This document shows, in pieces, positions 14,189 to 21,285 of a stretch of 64,000 nt of DNA. Source of the stretch: Polynucleobacter sp. UK-Kesae-W10 (lineage in GTDB: Bacteria; Pseudomonadota; Gammaproteobacteria; Burkholderiales; Burkholderiaceae). The stretch is from positions 1,102,986-1,166,985 of the forward strand of contig NZ_JACVQB010000001.1 of the NCBI RefSeq assembly GCF_018881575.1. Reading direction: 5' to 3'. A program made the translations under genes and the position numbers. The notes beneath the pieces are model-generated. The model searched no databases and was not told the origin of the DNA. It was given only the letters and a program-made list of their open reading frames with translations. Each line of letters opens with the position of its first letter. Positions within the stretch are counted from its first letter, which is position 1.

Positions 14189-14240
14189 AACAATTTGTTG
14201 CTGATGAAACACATTATTGCGCATGAAAAAACTTTGTCAA
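14189..14240 (-). promoter_or_regulatory. Class-2 leftward promoter with downstream operator
   Basis: Read leftward: TTGACA (14240-14235), 16-base spacer ending TGCGC, -10 AATAAT (14218-14213), then operator AACAAATTGTT (14199-14189) between start site and gene. The same plan, with TGCGC directly before AAYAAT and TTCATCAGCAACAA after it, recurs at 21006-21047 and partly at 16892-16920. Confidence 0.72.
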
Positions 14241-14255
14241 ATCATGCGCAATAAT
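14213..14255. repeat. Perfect 14-bp inverted repeat across the promoter
   Basis: ATTATTGCGCATGA (14213-14226) and its exact complement (14242-14255) are separated by 15 bases. One arm holds the -10 of the leftward promoter and the loop holds its -35. There is no T-run, so it is not an ordinary terminator; it could be a regulator site or an RNA hairpin after the 14261 gene. Confidence 0.7.
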
Positions 14256-14260
14256 GACCT

Positions 14261-15085
14261 TCAATTTCTGTCGGGTAACGACTTTGCTAAAGCATCCGCC
14301 AAGTTTTCTTGTGCCTCTCGTAAGCGCTTTTCCGCCTCCTCTAGCACCTTCATGCGCGCATCAAGCAGTTGATCGCGCAGATAGTTTTTTACATCTTGAG
14401 GGACATCAATCCAATCCTCATCCACGGTATTTGCCCATTCGAGTGCACGTCCGTGGTGTTTTTTCTCTTGTGCGCGCCACTCTTCCACGGCCTCGGCATA
14501 CAGCTTGCGCACAATCTCTTTGGCTTCGTCTTCTGACTCGCATGGGTAGACATTTGTCTCGCTTCCGCTGCCATCGCCCCAGCGGTTGATGCGCCATTGC
14601 AAATCGCCCTTGGTGCTGCCAAACAGGGTGAGTAGCTTCATGTCGCTATCGTATCGGTCTGGGCTCTTCAGTGCGTCCTCTTTGCTAACCAGTTTGATCT
14701 CATAGCCGACTTGCAGGAAGTGTGTGAACTTGCCGTCCATGTAGTCTTCAATACGCTGCAGCGCCTGGTGCTGCTTGAGTTTCTTTAGTTGGTCTTGGTA
14801 GAGACGGCCGGACTGGTCGAGCTCCGCGTTGATGCGCTTGAGCTCAGCACGCTTTTCAGTAATCAGCTTATCGAGCTCGTCGACCTTAGCCTCAAGCTTG
14901 ACTGTTGGTGGGGTCAGGAAGACTTCACGCCACTCCTCAGGTTGACCCCAGTGCGGCTCGCCATATTCTTGCTCGTACTCTGGCGCGACCAAATGTGCTC
15001 CGCCATAGGAGGCGATGTACGCGCCTTGCTGGCCATGGATGTTGTAGACGGTATCGCCTTTGTTGAATGTGTTGTTGGTGTTCAT
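14261..15085 (-). CDS. Hypothetical coiled-coil protein, 274 aa
   Basis: The N-terminal 50 residues form a small beta domain (FNKGDTVYNIHGQQGAYIASYG), seen at the start of several phage accessory proteins. Two long charged helices follow (about 65-105 and 240-268) that should form coiled coils. Last gene of the operon starting at 16860. No enzymatic motif. Confidence 0.72.
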   Translation of the reverse strand: MNTNNTFNKGDTVYNIHGQQGAYIASYGGAHLVAPEYEQEYGEPHWGQPEEWREVFLTPPTVKLEAKVDELDKLITEKRAELKRINAELDQSGRLYQDQLKKLKQHQALQRIEDYMDGKFTHFLQVGYEIKLVSKEDALKSPDRYDSDMKLLTLFGSTKGDLQWRINRWGDGSGSETNVYPCESEDEAKEIVRKLYAEAVEEWRAQEKKHHGRALEWANTVDEDWIDVPQDVKNYLRDQLLDARMKVLEEAEKRLREAQENLADALAKSLPDRN

Positions 15086-15561
15086 TTGAGTGGTTTGTAA
15101 GTTGGTGGATTGGAGTAGCGCTGAATGAATGCAGCATCTCGCGCCTCAGCCTCTTCTTTGGAGAGGTGTGTGATTCGATTTGATGTGTCTGCTCTTGGCT
15201 TTTTATTTTTAGTCAATAGCAGCGCTCCATCTTTTTTCTTTTGACGGTAGTTGGCTAGATAGAGACGGCGCTGCTCAGCATTTATTGGTTTTTTTGCTGG
15301 GCGAGGGCAGTCATCTGGAACATGAACTGCCTTGTAGACAGCTTGTGCTTTTTCGCCGTGTGGCTCGACCCAATGTGAGCAATACACATCTGGCATGCGT
15401 TTAATCGCACGATAGATGCTTAGACTTTTTCCTTGAATAACATGGTTGATTTCTTTCAAAGTCATGCCTTCTGGAAACTTGCGCAAGAGGGCTCTGATCT
15501 TGATTCTGAATAGCCCGCCTCGAGCATCTCGCTTGCTTGCTTTTAATACCTCATCTGTCAT
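15082..15561 (-). CDS. Hypothetical winged-helix-like protein, 159 aa
   Basis: The start MTDEVLKASKRD at 15561 overlaps the upstream small gene (ATGA). Residues about 20-70 (IRALLRKFPEGMTLKEINHVIQ...IYRAIKRM) read as a winged helix of the same style as the 17774-18160 protein. The C-terminal part is basic. Probably DNA binding; family not named. Confidence 0.66.
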   Translation of the reverse strand: MTDEVLKASKRDARGGLFRIKIRALLRKFPEGMTLKEINHVIQGKSLSIYRAIKRMPDVYCSHWVEPHGEKAQAVYKAVHVPDDCPRPAKKPINAEQRRLYLANYRQKKKDGALLLTKNKKPRADTSNRITHLSKEEAEARDAAFIQRYSNPPTYKPLK

Positions 15562-15674
15562 TTTGCACACTCCGTGTATGCTGGCTTGTCGCAAGCTCTC
15601 CAAATATAAATATCAAGTGCAGACGTCACAATTCCAAGAATAAGGACGATGTAAAAAATAGGGTTGGGCTTCAT
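15558..15674 (-). CDS. Single-pass membrane microprotein, 38 aa
   Basis: MKPNPIFYIVLILGIVTSAL gives one transmembrane helix (about residues 5-22), then a short Cys-containing tail. GGAG precedes the ATG and the stop overlaps the next start. Too short for routine gene callers; function unknown. Confidence 0.6.
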   Translation of the reverse strand: MKPNPIFYIVLILGIVTSALDIYIWRACDKPAYTECAK

Positions 15675-15916
15675 TTTTTCTCTCCATGTTTTGTGATGGG
15701 GTTGAATGTGCCTTTGGCAAATCGACGGAACAATGATTCGCGTTTGCGAAGTGCTCGGATATCGCTTGATGTGCTACCCAGTATGAAGAAAGCAACATCG
15801 CCGGATTTATTTTTAACGTTGAGTTTGTAGTGAGTCCCGCCAGTGATTTCAACTGATAGGACCTCTAGCCCCTCTTTTCTGGCCATTTGCATGGCATCGC
15901 GTTGACCAGATTTCAT
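15671..15916 (-). CDS. Hypothetical protein, 81 aa
   Basis: The sequence THYKLNVKNKSGDVAFFILGSTSSDIRALRK resembles small HicA-like or phage dsRNA-binding-fold proteins (strand, strand, then a helix with basic end), but catalytic His placement is not convincing. Coupled on both sides. Confidence 0.62.
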   Translation of the reverse strand: MKSGQRDAMQMARKEGLEVLSVEITGGTHYKLNVKNKSGDVAFFILGSTSSDIRALRKRESLFRRFAKGTFNPITKHGEKK

Positions 15917-16209
15917 TGGATTGCTCCGGTCTTGCCTAATTGAATCATCTGAAAGCGCAATCCTTCAAGCTTGCTGTTTGCCTTGAAGATTTGGTTGTCA
16001 ATCAACTTGAGCATTTCTGCCTGAACAGCCTCAAGGCCTGGCGTCACGCTCCCGTCTTTGCGGACAGCGTAGTAGTGGTTCGAGCCAATCATCAAACTGT
16101 GCCCCTCTGGCTTGACCCAATCATTGCGATTTTCTTCAAGGCGGTAGAGGGCACTGCACTGGCTGATGATTTGCTCAGCTATGTTTTTCATTTGCTCTTG
16201 GTACGTCAT
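15913..16209 (-). CDS. Hypothetical protein, 98 aa
   Basis: MTYQEQMKNIAEQIISQCSALY..., two helices around a short strand hairpin (SHYYAVRKDGSVTPG-like centre). Operon member; family unknown. Confidence 0.64.
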   Translation of the reverse strand: MTYQEQMKNIAEQIISQCSALYRLEENRNDWVKPEGHSLMIGSNHYYAVRKDGSVTPGLEAVQAEMLKLIDNQIFKANSKLEGLRFQMIQLGKTGAIQ

Positions 16210-16574
16210 ACTTCACCGCCTTCGGTGTCATCTGATGGAAGGTGTTGAATACTGATGAAATTGCTGCATTTCATTGCCGCATCGATAGCCAAATCAAACT
16301 CATGGGGCATTAGATTGGATGAGCTGCCATCGCCCTCACAAACAAACAATGGCTCGATGAATCCCTCAATCAAAAGCTCATCATTTCCATCGCAGCGATC
16401 TGCATTTGTGTCACGCAGCCATTGGTATCTGGCGGCATCTTTAAGCTGGACATCAAGATTTCTCAAGACTTCTGCCTCGATGGCCTCGTGGTAGTGGTGC
16501 ATCCATGTGGCGCCGTATTTCTCTGTGAGCTCGCCGCGTATTTCGCCGGCTCGCTCTGTTGTGATGATGCTCAT
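16206..16574 (-). CDS. Hypothetical protein, 122 aa
   Basis: The start MSIITTERAGEIR at 16574 follows AAGGACAAGG. The centre DAARYQWLRDTNAD and late FDLAIDAAMK match a small phage family in which RYxWLR is followed by an acidic segment and D-x-A-I-D. Function unknown. Confidence 0.68.
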   Translation of the reverse strand: MSIITTERAGEIRGELTEKYGATWMHHYHEAIEAEVLRNLDVQLKDAARYQWLRDTNADRCDGNDELLIEGFIEPLFVCEGDGSSSNLMPHEFDLAIDAAMKCSNFISIQHLPSDDTEGGEV

Positions 16575-16584
16575 TGCCTTGTCC

Positions 16585-16860
16585 TTAAAAAGTGATGTCG
16601 TTTTGTGTGATGGATACAGGGTCATCGTCGACCCAGATGTTTGGGCGAATGCCTAGGCTGGCCAAGTAGTCGGCCTTGGCTTGGCCACCTGTGCAGTGGA
16701 TCGTTATTGACGTGTCCAACTCGGGGGCGAAGGCACGGCCGGTGCAGATCACGATCTCGTGGCCTTCTTCACGGGCGGTGGCGGCGAACCGCTCCCACAG
16801 GCGTGGCGATGATGAATACGTGTTGTCGTAGTCGATCGCTATTAGCAGAGCTTCTGACAT
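16585..16860 (-). CDS. HAD-superfamily phosphatase-like protein, 91 aa
   Basis: IAIDYDNTYSSSP (residues 7-19) is HAD motif I, EIVICTGRA is motif II, and PNIWVDDDPVS is motif IV with the Asp-Asp pair. At 91 residues it lacks a cap domain and is a minimal HAD core. Likely hydrolyses a small phosphorylated compound or nucleic-acid end. First gene of the 16860 operon. Confidence 0.83.
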   Translation of the reverse strand: MSEALLIAIDYDNTYSSSPRLWERFAATAREEGHEIVICTGRAFAPELDTSITIHCTGGQAKADYLASLGIRPNIWVDDDPVSITQNDITF

Positions 16861-16891
16861 TACTTTCTCCTAAAAAATTGTTGATGAACTA

Positions 16892-16920
16892 ATTGTTGCG
16901 CAATAAACAAATTGTTGCAA
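16892..16920 (-). promoter_or_regulatory. Class-2 leftward promoter overlapping an operator
   Basis: Read leftward: TTGCAA (16920-16915), 17 bases ending TGCGC, -10 AACAAT (16897-16892). Operator AACAAATTGTT (16906-16916) overlaps the -35 and spacer. Drives the HAD operon 16860 to 14261. Confidence 0.62.
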
Positions 16921-16946
16921 ATGGAGCGAAAAAAAGACCTTCAGAT

Positions 16947-17174
16947 TCACTCGGACTTTGATTCAACCCACCATTCACGACTTCCTTGTGCGCTCATCCA
17001 TGGCTTGAATGGAGCGGGGTGCACATGAATACTCTCTGCTATACAGGAGTTGATTCCCCACTTGCAGGCCTGCCTCCACGCATGGCGTTTGCTGGCAAAA
17101 ACTCTGTACTTGGGTGCACCTTGCTGCATATAGCGAGGGGGGTAGACGATGAATTCCTTGCGGCGGTGCGTCAT
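16947..17174 (-). CDS. Hypothetical basic protein, 75 aa
   Basis: MTHRRKEFIVYPPRYMQQGAP..., basic with Trp-rich end (SREWWVESKSE). Chosen over a longer overlapping frame because it has the ATGA overlap with the 17171 gene. Last gene of the 20983 operon. Confidence 0.6.
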   Translation of the reverse strand: MTHRRKEFIVYPPRYMQQGAPKYRVFASKRHAWRQACKWGINSCIAESIHVHPAPFKPWMSAQGSREWWVESKSE

Positions 17175-17374
17175 GCGAAGCTCCCAAAGGTGATCGGCGT
17201 CTTGTCCGCGGCTTGCAGGTAGGCCACGTTAAGTGCATTGCGAGCCTCACGCAGGCGCTCGGACTCTTTGAAATGGTGGTAGTCAAAGTCATAGCCGGCG
17301 TAGTGCTCGCGCAGCTGGGCGACCTCAGCTTTGGCCTCGAGGTATTCGTCTAAGAGTTCTGTGAACGTGCTCAT
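17171..17374 (-). CDS. Hypothetical coiled-coil protein, 67 aa
   Basis: MSTFTELLDEYLEAKAEVAQL..., almost fully helical and acidic. Coupled by ATGA overlaps. No family. Confidence 0.62.
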   Translation of the reverse strand: MSTFTELLDEYLEAKAEVAQLREHYAGYDFDYHHFKESERLREARNALNVAYLQAADKTPITFGSFA

Positions 17375-17781
17375 GGTCGGGCTCCTTTCAGTAGTGATGG
17401 ATCTCGCTTTACGGCCGCCGCCATTGGCGCTGCCAGCACTGACATCGCCAAGTCTTTGGCAACTGCGTTGACGAATTTTGGAATCCAGGTTTCTGGTGAT
17501 GCGTCAAACATGTCGATGCGGAAATCTGTCGTAAGCTTCTTGCCATTGACGGAATAGACAAAACGCAATAAGTGATCGCCAGTGAGATGCTCAACCATGG
17601 TATGAATCACACCGTCGAACCGGTTGTCGTTCAGTGTGATCGCCTTGATGACCTCGGCCTTGGACTTGGCCTCCATTTCGCGCAACAGCTTGACCGATTC
17701 ATCTGTTGGTGCGCGCTTCTCGGTGATAGTGACGTCGGCGCGAATTGAGCCGGACTGGTGAATTGTGGTTCTGTCAAACAT
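17371..17781 (-). CDS. Hypothetical protein, 136 aa
   Basis: The N-terminal strand region (GSIRADVTITEKRAPTDESV) is followed by helices, and the centre has LLRFVYSVNGKKLTTDFRI. Overlaps the 17774 gene by eight bases. Not recognised. Confidence 0.64.
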   Translation of the reverse strand: MFDRTTIHQSGSIRADVTITEKRAPTDESVKLLREMEAKSKAEVIKAITLNDNRFDGVIHTMVEHLTGDHLLRFVYSVNGKKLTTDFRIDMFDASPETWIPKFVNAVAKDLAMSVLAAPMAAAVKRDPSLLKGARP

Positions 17782-18160
17782 TAGTGCTCCTTGGCCATGG
17801 CTTCACTTGCTGCCAGACGGTTTTCTGTGGCGTGTACGGCACCTCGCCGAGCACATCCTGGGTGAGCGGCTCCGCACGGTTCACGCGGGTCGCGGCCTTC
17901 TCAATCAGCTTGGCCGGCTTGAATGGCACATACGGCTTGCGCACATACGCTGGGCGAGGTGCATTGACAGGCTCAGGCACGCATGCCCAGACCTGACGCT
18001 GACCGTTCCAGCTCTTGACGTAGCAGCCGTAGGTGGCATGCAGGCGCTTGGCCACGTTGGTGTACTCGCGCTCTAGCGCATTGGAGATGGTTCCAATGTC
18101 GAGGCCTTCGGGGTGCTTCAGCAGCAGATCACGTAGGCGCTTGGATGTGTTGGCGTTCAT
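17774..18160 (-). CDS. Winged-helix-like DNA-binding protein, 128 aa
   Basis: KRLRDLLLKHPEGLDIGTISNALEREYTNVAKRLHATYGCYVKSW reads as a winged helix with an aromatic wing (VWACVP). The C-terminal half is a basic, Pro-rich linker and tail. Similar in plan to the 15082 protein. Probably a phage transcription-related factor. Confidence 0.66.
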   Translation of the reverse strand: MNANTSKRLRDLLLKHPEGLDIGTISNALEREYTNVAKRLHATYGCYVKSWNGQRQVWACVPEPVNAPRPAYVRKPYVPFKPAKLIEKAATRVNRAEPLTQDVLGEVPYTPQKTVWQQVKPWPRSTNV

Positions 18161-18339
18161 GGATGCTCCTTTGTCTCTTCAATGAGGCGAAGATAACGAC
18201 CGAGCACCTCGCACCAAACTTTGTCGGGAGAGTCCACCAAGGCGAACTGATGCCAGAAACCGTTTCCGCTCCAATTAAAGCCAAGATAGACAAGTCGCTC
18301 AGGTTGTCCGATCCAGTTGTATTTCCCGCCTACATTCAT
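18157..18339 (-). CDS. Hypothetical protein, 60 aa
   Basis: The start MNVGGKYNWIGQPERLVYLG at 18339 is picked by the ATGA overlap with the preceding gene. WIGQPERLVYLG and GFWHQFALVD are typical of a small beta-barrel phage protein family. Function unknown. Confidence 0.66.
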   Translation of the reverse strand: MNVGGKYNWIGQPERLVYLGFNWSGNGFWHQFALVDSPDKVWCEVLGRYLRLIEETKEHP

Positions 18340-19034
18340 GACTGCCCCTTGATGCCGTGGGCGGCTTCGGCATCTCCGATACCCCACGCATACCAAAACC
18401 ACGCATCTTTTTCACCAAGTGCTTTTAGTTTTTCTCTTGCGCGAAACATTGGGACAATCTGCTCATCCGTCAGCGTCTTGCGCTGTGGTGCAAAAATTAT
18501 GACGCGCTCCCATACGCTTAAATCTGCTTTGGCTTTTGGGAACATCATTGCAATATCAAGGAACTCAAATAGCTTTTCATTCATGTGCTGAGTTGCTTTT
18601 TCATCGCTGTCAATCACAAGCGGCTTGCGCTGTGGTGGGGTGGTGTAACTAAGCAAAGGCACTTCACTCATGGAAGGATAAAGCGATGGAGTATTCATAC
18701 CCATGTCGGCAATCAGTTTGTGAGCATCTTCTTGGGTAGCGCAGATTTGTTGCCATGTCTTGCCGCCAACAACCCAAACTGTTTTTATCACAGTCTCATG
18801 TTTTGGCTCTTTTGGTTGTGGATTGTTTACCCAACCAGCGCCAAGGCATTTTTTGCAAACGTGTTCCATATCTGCCAATCCTTCATGGCAGTTGCCACAC
18901 TCTACAAGGACAGGCTCCTGCTCTGGCTGTGCCAAGGCTTTTTCTTTCCAGTAATGCACATCACACAAGTCGCCTTGGTCAATGTCTTCTTTGTATAAAT
19001 TGAAAGCGTAGCTTCCACAGTGGCAGCGTTTCAT
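18336..19034 (-). CDS. Multi-zinc-knuckle hypothetical protein, 232 aa
   Basis: An N-terminal CHCGSYAFN pair and a second CGNCHEG...CKKCLGAG knuckle (about residues 46-66) give two zinc sites. The middle part (TVWVVGGKTWQQICATQEDAHKLI) and a helical C-terminus with WYAWGIGDAEAAHG follow. It looks like a composite of small phage modules. Function unknown. Confidence 0.66.
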   Translation of the reverse strand: MKRCHCGSYAFNLYKEDIDQGDLCDVHYWKEKALAQPEQEPVLVECGNCHEGLADMEHVCKKCLGAGWVNNPQPKEPKHETVIKTVWVVGGKTWQQICATQEDAHKLIADMGMNTPSLYPSMSEVPLLSYTTPPQRKPLVIDSDEKATQHMNEKLFEFLDIAMMFPKAKADLSVWERVIIFAPQRKTLTDEQIVPMFRAREKLKALGEKDAWFWYAWGIGDAEAAHGIKGQS

Positions 19035-19129
19035 AACGGGCTTTCTTCAAAGTTGTCAGGGTTGAATTTCGGCACGCGATTGCCGCGGTCCATGGGGTTG
19101 GGGTAGGGCGGGAATGGCCATGCATTCAT
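19031..19129 (-). CDS. Pro/Asn-rich peptide, 32 aa
   Basis: MNAWPFPPYPNPMDRGNRVP... Very short; supported only by overlaps with both neighbouring genes (TTATGA junction). Confidence 0.4.
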   Translation of the reverse strand: MNAWPFPPYPNPMDRGNRVPKFNPDNFEESPL

Positions 19130-19347
19130 GACGAGGCCTCCTGTGGCGGCTCAAACAATTCCCTTATCGCGTGCTCGGCGGATACAGGGTCTGTGCTGCT
19201 GTAGATTTGAATACACCGCATAGCGATAGCCATAGCGAGTTGGCGCTTGAATGGCATCTTGGCGTGCTGGAACCGTCGCGTGCAGCCAGCTGCAGAATTT
19301 GCCACCGCGATGAGTCTGAGTAGCTCTAAGTCTTGTTTGGTGTTCAT
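19126..19347 (-). CDS. Hypothetical helical protein, 73 aa
   Basis: MNTKQDLELLRLIAVANSAAG..., with RRFQHAKMPFKRQLAMAIAM. Coupled on both sides by four-base overlaps. Family unknown. Confidence 0.6.
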   Translation of the reverse strand: MNTKQDLELLRLIAVANSAAGCTRRFQHAKMPFKRQLAMAIAMRCIQIYSSTDPVSAEHAIRELFEPPQEASS

Positions 19348-19859
19348 GCAACCGCCTTGTCTTTGATCTGCTCAGACACCCAGTTGCGCATCATTTTCCA
19401 GCGGCGGCTTGGCGCGGTTTCATCAGGCATGCGAACTGATCTGGTGTGCCGTCCCCAGTGCGGGTAATGAGGTAGAGATGGGCCGCAGATCTCAACGTCC
19501 ACAAATTTGAAGTCGCCAATCCACTCATCATTCATGTACATAATTTCTTGAACCAATGGCGCGGCCACGCCAAAGCGCTCGGCGACAATGCGTTCGTCGC
19601 ACCCGTCCTCGGCGTCACCAAGGTCGTCCATCTTTGTGCCACGCGCAGCACCGAGCACACCGAGGGTGCAGTACTCACCGGTCGCCTGTGCAAAGCTGTT
19701 GGGGTACAGCCGCTTATCCGGCATGGCATCAAGCGCAGTGAGTAGCTCGCTCAGCATGGCCTGGCCGCGCTTACCGCGGATTGAGCTGGCCACGCGACCG
19801 CGCCACATAATGTGATTCCAGTGGTTGTCTATGTCGTCTGAGTATCCGCTGCGGCTCAT
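19344..19859 (-). CDS. Hypothetical protein, 171 aa
   Basis: The start MSRSGYSDDIDNHWNHIMWR at 19859 has GGAGACC and overlaps the upstream microprotein. It contains RGKRGQAMLSELLTALDAMPDKRL and an acidic DDLGDAEDGCDERIV. RSxIxGKRGQ followed by LxEL is a recurrent motif in phage proteins of unknown function. Confidence 0.7.
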   Translation of the reverse strand: MSRSGYSDDIDNHWNHIMWRGRVASSIRGKRGQAMLSELLTALDAMPDKRLYPNSFAQATGEYCTLGVLGAARGTKMDDLGDAEDGCDERIVAERFGVAAPLVQEIMYMNDEWIGDFKFVDVEICGPSLPHYPHWGRHTRSVRMPDETAPSRRWKMMRNWVSEQIKDKAVA

Positions 19860-19960
19860 TTGTTGGTCTCCTTGCCGCAGCGATATAGGAACCACCACGC
19901 CAGGTAGTACATTGGGCTGACGGCGATCACTGCGATGATTGTAATTTGAGTGTCTATCAT
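19856..19960 (-). CDS. Single-pass membrane microprotein, 34 aa
   Basis: MIDTQITIIAVIAVSPMYYLAW continues with an aromatic membrane end and a basic tail (RCGKETNK). One transmembrane helix, N-out orientation likely from the positive tail. Overlaps both neighbours. Second such microprotein in the leftward block. Confidence 0.6.
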   Translation of the reverse strand: MIDTQITIIAVIAVSPMYYLAWWFLYRCGKETNK

Positions 19961-20157
19961 GCGTTTTTCTCCTTGAATAGCTTGATAGCCCGGTCAATGA
20001 CATCGGCGCGGCTGCCGCCGTAGTTGTCATCAAGAAGAGCTTGTTTGTCGGCAATGGTTAGATCGACCCACTTGCGTAGTACTTTTGGTGATGTCGGCGA
20101 CACTGATGTCGCTGACTTGCGGTGAGGCACTGAGAGGCCGATGGGTTTGCGGGTCAT
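19957..20157 (-). CDS. Hypothetical RHH-like protein, 66 aa
   Basis: Start MTRKPIGLSVPHRKS at 20157. The C-terminal WVDLTIADKQALLDDNYGGSRADVIDRAIKLF has the strand-helix-helix pattern of a ribbon-helix-helix fold (D-L-T at the strand, then two helices). A possible local regulator. Confidence 0.58.
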   Translation of the reverse strand: MTRKPIGLSVPHRKSATSVSPTSPKVLRKWVDLTIADKQALLDDNYGGSRADVIDRAIKLFKEKNA

Positions 20158-20159
20158 GC

Positions 20160-20318
20160 TCAGTAGTTCCAAGGCTTTGCGCCCAGTGTTGCGGCGCGGT
20201 GCTTGGCTATGGCTTTGGTGGCGTAATAGCCTTCGGTTTTAGCGCCTTGAATGTTCGGCGTATCGCTGACAATCAGCTGCCATCCGTTGCCGATCTTGAA
20301 GATGTTTGCGTAGAGCAT
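20160..20318 (-). CDS. Hypothetical protein, 52 aa
   Basis: MLYANIFKIGNGWQLIVSDTP..., two beta strands then a basic helix (YATKAIAKHRAATLGAKPW). GGAG-type box before the ATG. No family. Confidence 0.58.
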   Translation of the reverse strand: MLYANIFKIGNGWQLIVSDTPNIQGAKTEGYYATKAIAKHRAATLGAKPWNY

Positions 20319-20327
20319 TTGGACTCC

Positions 20328-20513
20328 TTAGTAGTTGCGGGGTAAGAGGGCGTCGCGGCCAGAGAGCTTGGCCACGAGCTTGCAAATGGGGTCAGCCACC
20401 GCGGCATGCGCCAAGTAGCGGACCTCGAGGTTGTGAGTGATGTACTCGGCGATCCAGAGCGCGACGCCCTGAGTGTTGATGGCGCGACGAACGCGGTAGG
20501 TGGCGGGTGTCAT
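20328..20513 (-). CDS. Hypothetical protein, 61 aa
   Basis: MTPATYRVRRAINTQGVALWI... ends DPICKLVAKLSGRDALLPRNY. The late motif fits a small phage family carrying a C-x-LVAxL-x-G stretch. Coupled with the 20510 gene. Confidence 0.6.
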   Translation of the reverse strand: MTPATYRVRRAINTQGVALWIAEYITHNLEVRYLAHAAVADPICKLVAKLSGRDALLPRNY

Positions 20514-20728
20514 GCGCAGATCCTTGAGGTACGCTTGTACGTAGTGAGAATTTTTCTGGCGGTGGTGTCTGTCAGAAAATGTGAATGCTTCATGCGATAG
20601 AAAGTTTTTTCATGTACGCCAGTTGCCTTGCAGGCTGCGCAAAGGCCGCCAGCATGCTGCTCAATCTTTTCGAACAATGCAATAAATGCAGGCACCTTGG
20701 ATTGGATGATGAGATTTGCTCTTGGCAT
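20510..20728 (-). CDS. Terminase-small-subunit-like HTH protein, 72 aa
   Basis: MPRANLIIQSKVPAFIALFEKI then GGLCAACKATGVHEKTFYRMKHS, a helix-turn-helix in which GxxxACxxxGVxxxTFYR resembles the DNA-binding half of small terminase-like or phage regulator proteins. The remainder is short and basic. Exact role unknown. Confidence 0.62.
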   Translation of the reverse strand: MPRANLIIQSKVPAFIALFEKIEQHAGGLCAACKATGVHEKTFYRMKHSHFLTDTTARKILTTYKRTSRICA

Positions 20729-20737
20729 GATTGATCC

Positions 20738-20983
20738 TTAAGCAGCTGAGATTTGAATGCTGCAAGCGCAGGCCAAAACTTTTCCAGCCTTGGCGCGTCG
20801 ACCTTCGGAGAGAAGATCTTTGGCGTGCATGGCGCCGCCAACGGCAGCGGCCCAGTTCTCATTACGACTATTCAATGGGACCCTGTTCAGGATGCTGATA
20901 GCGGTATCGATCTTGCGCATCAAGCCATCGCTTGGCTTGGTGGAGATGGCGTAGCCGCCATGGGGCTTGGTAGTCAATGTCAT
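20738..20983 (-). CDS. Hypothetical protein, 81 aa, first gene of leftward operon
   Basis: MTLTTKPHGGYAISTKPSDG... with a helical C-terminus containing AGKVLACACSIQI. Operator AACATTTTGTT and promoter lie 13 bases and more upstream. It heads a chain of 15 genes reaching 16947. Function unknown. Confidence 0.65.
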   Translation of the reverse strand: MTLTTKPHGGYAISTKPSDGLMRKIDTAISILNRVPLNSRNENWAAAVGGAMHAKDLLSEGRRAKAGKVLACACSIQISAA

Positions 20984-20995
20984 TGGAACTCCTTA

Positions 20996-21047
20996 AACAT
21001 TTTGTTGCTGATGAATGATATTGTTGCGCAGGAAATAAATCTGTCAA
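20996..21047 (-). promoter_or_regulatory. Class-2 leftward promoter with operator
   Basis: Read leftward: TTGACA (21047-21042), 16 bases ending TGCGC, -10 AACAAT (21025-21020), then operator AACAAAATGTT (21006-20996) between start site and the 20983 gene. Divergent from the late-promoter-like unit at 21153. Confidence 0.75.
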
Positions 21048-21152
21048 TAGATAATCCCTACAAAGCACTCGGGTATTGGTTCATACGTCAACGATTTAGG
21101 GGATTTCATAACACAGATTTGCCCCTGTATTCGCCAAAATAGAAATAAATGT

Positions 21153-21181
21153 TTGCACGTATCAACAAAATGTTGTACAAT
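21153..21181 (+). promoter_or_regulatory. Late-type rightward promoter with embedded operator
   Basis: -35 TTGCAC (21153-21158), 17-base spacer, -10 TACAAT (21176-21181). Operator AACAAAATGTT (21164-21174) ends one base before the -10. Downstream come a leader, a tRNA, a strong terminator and then the lysis genes, the same order as lambda pR', 6S RNA, tR' and S-R-Rz. Confidence 0.8.
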
Positions 21182-21187
21182 CACTGC

Positions 21188-21285
21188 ATCGAAAAGATTG
21201 ACGGCGACACCTGTTGGTTCGCCGAACAAATAACTACACGGCAGCGCCATTCCCCCTCTGAGGGAATAGTCACGCCTCCAGATAT
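21188..21285 (+). ncRNA. Structured leader of the late-type transcript
   Basis: About 100 bases between the promoter and the tRNA with two hairpins. 21203-21211 pairs with 21216-21223 (8 bp, one bulge, loop TGTT), and ATTCCC (21249-21254) pairs with GGGAAT (21262-21267). No ribosome-binding site or frame. May be processed away during tRNA maturation or carry an antitermination site. Confidence 0.5.
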
